DNA from: Candidatus Latescibacterota bacterium
GTDB taxonomy: Bacteria; Latescibacterota; UBA2968; UBA8231
DNA: 15,651 nt
Direction: 5' to 3'
Assembly (NCBI GenBank): GCA_022827165.1
Contig: JAJDTN010000449.1
Coordinates: 1 to 15,651, forward strand
Shown here: positions 1 through 6,600 of the stretch, one piece after another
How the letters are laid out: every line of letters starts with the position of its first letter
How positions within the stretch are numbered: the first letter of the stretch is position 1
Position numbers and translations under genes: made by a program
Notes under the pieces: generated by a model
Told to the model about the DNA's origin: nothing
Databases searched by the model: none
What the model saw: only the letters and a program-made list of their open reading frames with translations

Positions 1-1
1 C

Positions 2-1480
2 GCCTGGGTCCTTCCCCTGGGCCTGTGGTTCGGCTTCTTCCTGGCTCTCGGCTTCGCCATGATCTGCGCCATGGTGATCCTGCGCCGGCAGTGGGTCGAC
101 AACGAGCGGCTCAGCTACGCCCTGGTGCAGGTGCCGATGGAGATGATCCAGCGGGCCGAGGGCGGCGCCGTGGGCCGCTCGTTCTTCACCAACCGGACGA
201 TGTGGCTGGGCTTCGCCGTCTCCTTCCTGTTGCTCAGCGCTATCGGACTGAACAGCTACTTCCCGGAGTTTCCTCGCTTCGAGCGCACCGTGGGCCTGCC
301 CCTGTTCGGAGAGACCTGGCTCAGCTTCTGGTTCAGCCCGCCGTGGACGGGGTTCTTCTACTTCGTCAGCCTCGACATCTCGGCCTCGATCTGGGTCTTC
401 TACCTCCTCGTCCGGCTGCAGCGGGGTATCTTCAACGTCCTCGGTGTGCGCAGCACGCAGCGCATCGACTTCTACTCCGAGGACCCCTTCCTCGCGCACC
501 AGGGCCTGGGGGCGATGATCGTCTTCGTCCTCGTCGGCCTGTGGGTGGCGCGCAGGCACCTGCGGCAGGTGGCGGCCAGGGCCTTCCGCGGGTCCCGCGA
601 GGTCGACGACAGCGGCGAGATCCTCACCTACCGGCAGGCGTTCTTCGGGCTCGTGGCCGGCCTGCTGATCGTCGCCTTCTGGCTGTCGGCGATCGGCCTT
701 CCCTTTCCCGTGGCGCTGCTCTTCGTCTTCGGCGCCATGGTCCTGTTCATGGCGCTGACACGGGTCGTCGCCGAGGGCGGCATCCCGGCGATGCGCCCTC
801 CCCTGATGACCTCGACCTTCGTGATCTCCACCGTCGGCACCTCCGCCATCGGCGCCCAGGGCCTGGTGGCCCTCGGCTTCTCATACGGCTGGCACTCGGA
901 GATCCGCTCCTTCGTCATGTCCTCGGTGGCCAACGGGCTCAAGATGAGCGAGATGATCCGCGGCCCGAAGCGGCGGCTGTTCTGGGCCATCGTCGTCGCC
1001 ATCCTCGTCAGCCTGGCGGGTTCCTCCTATATCACGCTGGTCATGGCCTACGAGCACGGCGGCATCAACCTCAACCCCCTGTTCTTCGCCTGGCAATCCA
1101 CGCACTTCGGTCCCATGGACATGACCCCGCGCATCGCGGAAGCGCCCGAGGGCCCGCGCTGGGACGCTGTGCAGTTCATGCTCCTCGGGGGAGGGGTGAT
1201 GTCGGCCCTCATGTGGGCCCGCCACCAGTTCGTGTGGTGGCCGCTGAACCCGCTGGGGTTCACGATCGCCGCCAACTGGAAGACGGGCCACATCTTCTGC
1301 AGCGCCCTGCTGGCCTGGTGCCTGAAGTACCTGATCCTGCGCTACGGCGGGGTGCGCCTCTACCGCAGCCTGCGGCCCTTCTTCCTGGGGCTGATCCTCG
1401 GCGAGATCGTGGGGGCGGGAGTGTTCCTGGTGATCGACTACCTCACCGGCACCACGGGCAGCTTCCTCACCCAGATCTGA
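2..1480 (+). CDS. DUF6785/DUF6784-like polytopic membrane protein (5' end missing)
   Basis: The reading frame is open from the left edge, so this is the C-terminal 492 residues of a longer protein; the ATG at 59 is internal, because the preceding 19 codons already encode a membrane segment. I count about nine to ten hydrophobic segments, near residues 4-27, 67-87, 115-137, 167-182, 213-252, 327-349, 389-405, 430-446 and 459-480. Between them lie a basic loop and the conserved-looking motifs RVVAEGG (254-260) and WWPLNPLGF (412-420). From memory, these match the DUF6785/DUF6784 membrane proteins of Latescibacterota and Planctomycetes, which are about 600-700 residues long and resemble OPT-type transporters in hydrophobic pattern. 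A transport role in the inner membrane is inferred, and the substrate is unknown. The gene precedes two propeller proteins on the same strand, 200 bp away, so a link with carbohydrate use is possible but unproven. Confidence 0.7.
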   Translation, partial: AWVLPLGLWFGFFLALGFAMICAMVILRRQWVDNERLSYALVQVPMEMIQRAEGGAVGRSFFTNRTMWLGFAVSFLLLSAIGLNSYFPEFPRFERTVGLPLFGETWLSFWFSPPWTGFFYFVSLDISASIWVFYLLVRLQRGIFNVLGVRSTQRIDFYSEDPFLAHQGLGAMIVFVLVGLWVARRHLRQVAARAFRGSREVDDSGEILTYRQAFFGLVAGLLIVAFWLSAIGLPFPVALLFVFGAMVLFMALTRVVAEGGIPAMRPPLMTSTFVISTVGTSAIGAQGLVALGFSYGWHSEIRSFVMSSVANGLKMSEMIRGPKRRLFWAIVVAILVSLAGSSYITLVMAYEHGGINLNPLFFAWQSTHFGPMDMTPRIAEAPEGPRWDAVQFMLLGGGVMSALMWARHQFVWWPLNPLGFTIAANWKTGHIFCSALLAWCLKYLILRYGGVRLYRSLRPFFLGLILGEIVGAGVFLVIDYLTGTTGSFLTQI

Positions 1481-1524
1481 AGCCCCCGCCCGCAGGCGCC
1501 CGGCTCTTCATGCACCCCGGACGG

Positions 1525-1550
1525 TCCCCCGGCCGGGCCCGGCCGGGGGA
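1525..1550. terminator. Perfect 26-bp palindrome, possible hairpin terminator
   Basis: The half-arm TCCCCCGGCCGGG is followed at once by its exact reverse complement, giving a 26-bp palindrome 44 bp after the stop of the membrane-protein gene. In RNA it would form an all-G/C-rich stem of about 11 pairs with a minimal loop. No T-run follows on either strand, so it is not a canonical intrinsic terminator. It could still stop transcription in a GC-rich host, protect the 3' end of the mRNA, or bind a dimeric regulator. The position favours a transcript boundary between the transporter and the propeller genes. Confidence 0.45.
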
Positions 1551-1665
1551 GCAGAGGGTGGCAGATGAGGGGCTTCCCGCGGCGTGTTGCCCGGGGGGAC
1601 AGCGGGTCTTTCGTTAGCCCGGCGCCAGAGCCCCGCAGGCTGATCGGCAGGATCGCTGCCAAACC

Positions 1666-1673
1666 AGAAAGGA
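1666..1673 (+). promoter_or_regulatory. Ribosome binding site fixing the first propeller start
   Basis: AGAAAGGA lies 7 nt upstream of the ATG at 1681. The same frame has a stop at 1615-1617 and no ATG between. The site therefore supports the start that includes the unusual Lys/Arg-rich N-terminal tail, rather than a later start. Confidence 0.6.
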
Positions 1674-1680
1674 CCCCGGG

Positions 1681-3165
1681 ATGGCCAGGAGCAAGACAGG
1701 GAAAGCGAAGGCGAAAAGGACGCCGAAGAAGAGGGCGGCGGCCGGCAAGGTGACGGCGGGGGCCGCCCCCGCGGGCGTCATCGAGCTGGGCGACCGGCGC
1801 GAGCTGTTCGTCGACGACTACCTGATCGAGCGGCTCTCCGGCGTCGAGCTGCGCCTGCAGAAACCGGTGCCGCGGAACGTGGCCATCGACCACGACGCGC
1901 CGTGGGAGGGAAACACCAGCGCCTACCACACGGTTTTCCAGGACGGCAACCTGTTCCGCGCCTACTACCGCGGCTCCCACTACGGCCCGTCCGGCGCCTA
2001 CAAACCGGTCGTGTGCTACGCCGAGAGCCGCGACGGCATCGAGTGGTACCGGCCGGAACTGGGCTTGGTGAGCTACAAGGGCTCGACGCGCAACAACATC
2101 ATCTGGGACGGCCCCGGCGCGCTCGATTTCACGCCCTTCCGCGACAGCAATCCGGACTGCCGCGAGGGAGAGGAGTACAAGGCCCTGGGCAGCCCGAGCG
2201 CGCGCAACCATGAAGAGCAGGCCCTCCTCGCCTTCAAGTCGCCGGACGGCGTGCACTGGAGCCTGCTGTCGGAAGAGCCGGTGATGGATCACACGGCGGG
2301 CACCAATGTCTTCGACTCGCAGAACCTGGCCTTCTGGGAACCGCGCCGCGGCTGCTATGTCGAGTACCACCGCGACTCGATCTACCCCGGGGGCGTGCGC
2401 TATCGCCAGATCATGACCTGCACGTCGACGGACTTCCGCCGCTGGACAAAGCCGCAGCTGCTCCAGTACGGAGACGCGCCTATCGAGCACCTCTACACCA
2501 ACGCCGTGACCCCCTACTACCGGGCGCCGCACATCTACATGGGCTTCCCCAAGCGCTTCGTGCCGGACCGCCGCATGCCCGGCAGCATGGCCGCCGGCGT
2601 CTCGGACGGCCTCTACATGACCAGCCGCGACGGCCTGCACTTCAAGCGCTGGGGAGAGGCCTTCGTGCGGCCCGGGCCGCAGCAAAGGCGTTGGGGGAGC
2701 CGCAACAACATGACGGCCTGGGGTATCCTGGAGACGGCCAGCGACCTTCCCACGGCGCCCAGGGAGCTGTCGATCTTCAGCGGCGAGGGATTCTTCGGCG
2801 GCGAGGGCTCCCGGTTGCGGCGCTTCACGCTGCGCCTGGACGGCTTCGTCTCGGCCAACGCGCCGCTGAGGGGGGGCGAGTTGATCACGCGGCCCTTCAC
2901 CTTCGACGGCGGGGCCCTGAGCCTGAACGCGGCCACGTCCGCCGCCGGCTCGGCGCGCGTCGAGATCCAGGACGGCGACGGCAAGACGCTGAAGGGGTAC
3001 GCCCTCGGCGACTGCGACGAGATCTACGGCGACTACCTGGACCGCAAGGTCACCTGGAACGGTGTGGCCGACGTCAGCCGACTGGCCGGCCAACCGGTGC
3101 GCCTGCGCTTCGCTCTCAGCGACGCTGACCTGTACAGCCTGCAGTTCACGCCCCCGCCCGTCTGA
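1681..3165 (+). CDS. GH32/GH43-like five-bladed propeller protein with basic N-terminal tail
   Basis: This 494-residue protein resembles the large, mostly unnamed family of GH32 N-terminal-like proteins in Planctomycetes and Latescibacterota. After a basic tail (residues 2-26, about 12 Lys/Arg) comes the family-like start RRELFVDDYLIERL (39-52), then APWEGN. Blade-type repeats of the form SxDGxxW follow at 116-122, 187-193, 249-255 (degenerate, STDFRRW) and 315-321. A C-terminal beta-sandwich-like module occupies about 387-490 and closely parallels the end of the next protein. Hydrolysis of a glycoside, perhaps a furanoside, is the family-based guess; I could not assign the three acidic catalytic residues with confidence. 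There is no signal peptide, so action in the cytoplasm is likely. The next gene starts 8 bp downstream, and the pair is probably co-transcribed. Confidence 0.7.
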   Translation: MARSKTGKAKAKRTPKKRAAAGKVTAGAAPAGVIELGDRRELFVDDYLIERLSGVELRLQKPVPRNVAIDHDAPWEGNTSAYHTVFQDGNLFRAYYRGSHYGPSGAYKPVVCYAESRDGIEWYRPELGLVSYKGSTRNNIIWDGPGALDFTPFRDSNPDCREGEEYKALGSPSARNHEEQALLAFKSPDGVHWSLLSEEPVMDHTAGTNVFDSQNLAFWEPRRGCYVEYHRDSIYPGGVRYRQIMTCTSTDFRRWTKPQLLQYGDAPIEHLYTNAVTPYYRAPHIYMGFPKRFVPDRRMPGSMAAGVSDGLYMTSRDGLHFKRWGEAFVRPGPQQRRWGSRNNMTAWGILETASDLPTAPRELSIFSGEGFFGGEGSRLRRFTLRLDGFVSANAPLRGGELITRPFTFDGGALSLNAATSAAGSARVEIQDGDGKTLKGYALGDCDEIYGDYLDRKVTWNGVADVSRLAGQPVRLRFALSDADLYSLQFTPPPV

Positions 3166-3173
3166 GAGATCCG

Positions 3174-4553
3174 ATGCATCCACGCCACGGCCTGCGGGTC
3201 TTCTGCGATGACGCCATGCTGGCCCATACGGAGAACGTCTGGCGCTCGCTCCATCACCCCGTCAAGCACCGGGACAACCCGCTCCTCCGGCCCGACAGGC
3301 CCTGGGAGGGATACCTGGTCCTGCAGCCGGGGACGGTCATCTGGGACGGGCAGGAGGGGTGCTTCAAGATGTGGTACAACGCCCAGCCGAGCCGGGACAA
3401 GCCGGAGGCCGGAAAGAACCTCTGCTACGCCACTTCGACGGACGGCGTCCACTGGGAGAAGCCGGAACTGGGTCTTGTGGAGTTCGACGGATCGACGGCG
3501 AACAACATCCTTCTCCGGGACGTGGAGTGGACGCACTGCGTCCTGAAGGACGAGGCGGAAGCGGATCCGGACAGGCGCTACAAGCTGCTCTGGTGGCCGT
3601 CGGCGGGCGACGGCATCCATGCCGCTTTCTCGGGGGACGGCGTCCGCTGGACACCGTGGGAGGACAACCCGGTCATACCCCGCCGGGCGACGGGCGACAC
3701 CTTCAGCGTCATGCGCGACCCGGCGTCGGGCGAGTACTGGCTGTACCACAAGACGCGGACGCCGGCCCGGCCGCTGCGCATGGTCTCGCGCATGGTAAGC
3801 GACGACTTCGTGCACTGGGGGCCAACCCGCCGCATTCTGGCTCCCGACGCCTTCGACCCGCCCGATACACAGTTCTACGGGCTCTCGGCCTTTCCCTTCG
3901 CGGGCCAGTACCTCGGCCTTCTGTGGGTGTACCACACGTACCCGCAGACGCTGGACATGCAGCTGATCTCCAGCCGCGACGGCCTGGGCTGGGAGCGCAC
4001 GGCCGACCGCAAGCTCTTCATGCACCTGGTGCCGACCAACGAGTACCCGGGCGGCGCCTTCGATGACACGCAGATCTACCCCGTCTCGGCGCCGGTGGAG
4101 AAGGACGGACGGATCTGGCTGTTCTACTCCGGCTTCAAGGTGCCCCACAACACTCCGGCTGCCGACCAGGATGGGCGCATCGGCCTGGCCACCCTTCGCC
4201 TGGACGGCTTCTGCTCCCTGGATGCCACGAGCCCGGGACACGCGCTCACCCGTCCCTTCACCTGGAAGGGGGACCACCTGCGGCTCAACGCGGCCACCAG
4301 CGGTCCGACCCCCGGGGCCCCTGGAGACGGCAGCGGCGGGATCACCGTGCAGATCGAGGATGAAGGGGGACGGGCCATCCCCGGCCTCGCCGCCGGGCAG
4401 TGCACCCCCTTCCGCGGCGACGAGACGGACTCCCTCGTCGACTGGGGCGGGCGCAGCGACCTGGGCGGGCTCAGGGGGCGCACCGTGCAGCTGCGTCTCG
4501 GGGTCGAGGATGCCAACCTCTACTCCTTCCGCGTCGGCAGCCAGAAAGGCTGA
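3174..4553 (+). CDS. GH32/GH43-like five-bladed propeller protein, tandem paralogue
   Basis: This 459-residue protein shares the layout of its upstream neighbour but lacks the basic tail. It begins near the propeller, with DNPLLRPDRPWEG at 34-46. SxDGxxW-type blade motifs occur at 88-94 (STDGVHW), 153-159 (SGDGVRW), 209-215 (SDDFVHW) and 267-273 (SRDGLGW). The sequence PELGLVEFDGSTANNI at 97-112 parallels PELGLVSYKGSTRNNI in the first copy. The C-terminal module (about 342-453) again reads LRLDGF, then RPFTW, LNAATSG, and a last strand ending DANLYSFRV. No signal peptide is visible. The ATG lies 8 bp after the previous stop with only a weak GAGAG ahead, which suggests coupled translation. The two proteins most likely act on related substrates; the exact enzyme activity is not determinable from the sequence. 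Confidence 0.7.
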   Translation: MHPRHGLRVFCDDAMLAHTENVWRSLHHPVKHRDNPLLRPDRPWEGYLVLQPGTVIWDGQEGCFKMWYNAQPSRDKPEAGKNLCYATSTDGVHWEKPELGLVEFDGSTANNILLRDVEWTHCVLKDEAEADPDRRYKLLWWPSAGDGIHAAFSGDGVRWTPWEDNPVIPRRATGDTFSVMRDPASGEYWLYHKTRTPARPLRMVSRMVSDDFVHWGPTRRILAPDAFDPPDTQFYGLSAFPFAGQYLGLLWVYHTYPQTLDMQLISSRDGLGWERTADRKLFMHLVPTNEYPGGAFDDTQIYPVSAPVEKDGRIWLFYSGFKVPHNTPAADQDGRIGLATLRLDGFCSLDATSPGHALTRPFTWKGDHLRLNAATSGPTPGAPGDGSGGITVQIEDEGGRAIPGLAAGQCTPFRGDETDSLVDWGGRSDLGGLRGRTVQLRLGVEDANLYSFRVGSQKG

Positions 4554-4585
4554 GAAAGCGGTCTCTCCGGGGGGCGCCGCGGCGC

Positions 4586-4615
4586 TTGACGGCTCCCGAA
4601 GGGGCTAGCTACCGT
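4586..4615 (+). promoter_or_regulatory. Candidate sigma70-type promoter of the five-gene surface operon
   Basis: TTGACG at 4586-4591 matches five of six -35 consensus bases. TACCGT at 4610-4615 keeps the T-A---T framework of a -10 element, and the spacer is 18 bp. The pair sits in the 96-bp gap before the gene at 4650, the only gap of that size between 3174 and the right edge. It would give a leader of about 30 nt. Confidence 0.4.
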
Positions 4616-4634
4616 AACGGCGGTTTCCGTCCGT

Positions 4635-4642
4635 GGAGGAGG
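4635..4642 (+). promoter_or_regulatory. Strong ribosome binding site of the operon's first gene
   Basis: GGAGGAGG sits 7 nt before the ATG at 4650. It is one of only two near-consensus sites in the window. The next two genes have none, consistent with translational coupling from this entry point. Confidence 0.7.
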
Positions 4643-4649
4643 CGAATCC

Positions 4650-6599
4650 ATGCGCTCCTGCCTGCTCTCCTGCATCGTCGCCGGCCTGCTCGCCCACGGC
4701 GCCTCGGGTGCAACCCTCATCCGCATCGGCCAGCCCCATACCGCGGCCGAGCGCGACAGCCTCGACCGGTTGGGCGTCGAGGTTGTTCACGTCCCCTGGG
4801 TGTCGGCGCACGTGCAGGACCAGATCGATCAGGACTCCCTGCAAGCCGATATGCTGGTGCCGAAGTTCCTCCCCGACGACGAGGATCTCGCCGCCGGGCT
4901 GCTGGAACGGGGGGGCAGGGTCTGGGTCGACCACAACATCGGGGTAGGCGGCGAGAACACCCTCGTCGGGCAGGTGCTCATCGATCAGGACCCCACCACC
5001 GACTACGTGTGGGCCGAGATCGAGGCGGACCGGTTCGGCCTGAGGGGCTGGTGGGGCAAGGTCACCTTCGATCTCGGCGGACGGTTCCTGATCAAGGAGG
5101 TGCGGTTCCGGCCCATCGAGGGCCGCACCGACCACTACCTGGATACCTTCGCCCTCGGTGTCAGCGACCTGGTCTTCAACACCTACCGGATCCCGTGGTT
5201 CAACCGGGAGCGATGCGGGCCTCCCTGCGGCGAGCGCGAGGTGGCCTCGGTCAAGGAGAACTCCGACCACGACATGCGCATCGTGCTCGACCCGCCGGTG
5301 ACGACCGAGGCGATCCAGCTCCTCGTCACACGCACCTCGCCGAGGGAGCTCGGACTGGCCGACTTCGAGGTCTACGGCGGCGGCTACGTGACCGAGGCCG
5401 CGTACGAGTCGGAGGTCGTGGAGCTGCCGGACATCGCCAGCTGGGGAAAGATCCGCTGGTCGGGCCGCCAGGATCCCCGCGCCCGCGTCCAGATCCGTTC
5501 GCGCCTGGGCAGCGACCGCCACCCGGAGATCTACTGGGAGTACCGTCCCGACCTGCTCGACCGGGTCGAGTACCTCGACGGCGGGGGCGAGCTCAGCGTG
5601 ACCGAGTACAAGGCGCAGTACGACAAGCTCGCGGGCCACTTCAAGCCCCAGGACGAGGAGGACCGGGTGAGCTCCGACATCCAGAACTGGAGCTTCTGGT
5701 CCCGCATCTACTCCTTCGAAGAGCCCGGGGTCGAGATCGTCTCTTCCGGTCCCCGCCAGTACTTCCAGGTCCGCGTCGACTTCTCCTCGAGCACGGTGGA
5801 AGACGGCGGCCGCGTCGACTACATCGAGGCCATGGCGTCGAAACCGATGGCTCGCGAGCTGGTGGCCGAGATCTTCCCGGTGACGACGCGGGTCGGCGAG
5901 GTGACGCGGTTCACCTACTACGTGAAGCCCACGATCCGCGACGGCGACGGCGGCTTCGACGGGCTGGAGATCTCGACGCCCTTCACCGTCGTCTCGGTGG
6001 ACTCGCTGCGCATCGACGCGGTGGACGAGCCCTTGAACTGGACCCGCACCGAGGAGGGCTTCGAGGTCCTTCTGCCGCGGCGGCTGGGGACGACGGACAG
6101 CGGCGCCCTCCTCGAGGTGGTCTTCACGGCCCCGGTGCTGCGCGAGGTGAGCACGCCCTTCGCCGGCCGCATCTTCGACACCGAGAGGCCCCTGGAGGTG
6201 CGCCAGCAGGTCAGTCCCGGCGACGCCATCGCCGAAATCGACAGCGATCAGCTCACCGTGCAGGCCCCCCTGAGCGCCTCGCTCCTGTTCTCGCCCCGCA
6301 TCGAGCCGAATCCGTTCACGCCCAATGGCGACGGGGTCAACGATGTCGTCCACATCTCCTACAAGCTGCTGCGCCTGACCGCGGCGGCCCCCCTCTCCAT
6401 CGAGATCCACGATCTCTCTGGACGCCTCGTGAAGCGGCTCTACTCGGGAGACGACTCCCTGGGCGAGTACGACCGGCCCTGGGATGGCCGGGACGAGGCG
6501 AACCAGCTCGTTCCCCCCGGGCTGTACCTCTGCCGGATCGAGGCCGACGTGGGGTCGAAGCGAGAGACGAGCATCGGCCTCGTCTCCGTAGCCTACTGA
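4650..6599 (+). CDS. Exported discoidin-like / FlgD-Ig surface protein A
   Basis: This 649-residue protein starts with a signal peptide (hydrophobic core 5-18, probable cut near ASG-A at 20). It is the shortest-tailed member of a set of three. Modules in order: a discoidin-like beta-sandwich from LLERGGR (84-90) to FEVYGGGYV (239-247), containing WWGKVTFDLGG; a fibronectin-like module at about 260-395 (QIRSRLG to YFQVRVDFSSS) with a charged insert near 315-340; an unnamed module opening ARELVAEIFP (401-410); and a FlgD-like Ig module at 550-649 with PFTPNGDGVND, SGRLVKRLYSG and PPGLYLCRI. The protein ends VSVAY. The N-terminal 21-83 part is distinct and might hold a small extra domain. Surface location and binding to a glycan or polymer are inferred from the module types. 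The next gene begins 1 bp after its stop. Confidence 0.7.
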   Translation: MRSCLLSCIVAGLLAHGASGATLIRIGQPHTAAERDSLDRLGVEVVHVPWVSAHVQDQIDQDSLQADMLVPKFLPDDEDLAAGLLERGGRVWVDHNIGVGGENTLVGQVLIDQDPTTDYVWAEIEADRFGLRGWWGKVTFDLGGRFLIKEVRFRPIEGRTDHYLDTFALGVSDLVFNTYRIPWFNRERCGPPCGEREVASVKENSDHDMRIVLDPPVTTEAIQLLVTRTSPRELGLADFEVYGGGYVTEAAYESEVVELPDIASWGKIRWSGRQDPRARVQIRSRLGSDRHPEIYWEYRPDLLDRVEYLDGGGELSVTEYKAQYDKLAGHFKPQDEEDRVSSDIQNWSFWSRIYSFEEPGVEIVSSGPRQYFQVRVDFSSSTVEDGGRVDYIEAMASKPMARELVAEIFPVTTRVGEVTRFTYYVKPTIRDGDGGFDGLEISTPFTVVSVDSLRIDAVDEPLNWTRTEEGFEVLLPRRLGTTDSGALLEVVFTAPVLREVSTPFAGRIFDTERPLEVRQQVSPGDAIAEIDSDQLTVQAPLSASLLFSPRIEPNPFTPNGDGVNDVVHISYKLLRLTAAAPLSIEIHDLSGRLVKRLYSGDDSLGEYDRPWDGRDEANQLVPPGLYLCRIEADVGSKRETSIGLVSVAY

Positions 6600-6600
6600 G

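Noticed and set aside
25..1617. Alternative plus-strand frame across the membrane-protein gene
   Set aside because: It encodes Arg/Pro/Gly-rich sequence without membrane segments, while the frame from base 2 gives a coherent polytopic membrane protein.
1438..3183. Minus-strand open frame spanning the palindrome region and first propeller gene
   Set aside because: It runs antisense through the propeller gene and both flanking stops. The sequence has no recognisable motif, and the opposite strand has a ribosome binding site and conserved blade motifs.
4574..4585. 12-bp palindrome GCGCCGCGGCGC after the second propeller gene, possible terminator
   Set aside because: With a necessary loop it leaves only about four pairs and no T-run follows; short G/C palindromes are common at this base composition.
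4665..4673. Possible lipobox LLSC in surface protein A
   Set aside because: The Cys would be residue 8, too early for a lipoprotein signal peptide; the hydrophobic core continues past it to a normal signal-peptidase I-like site.
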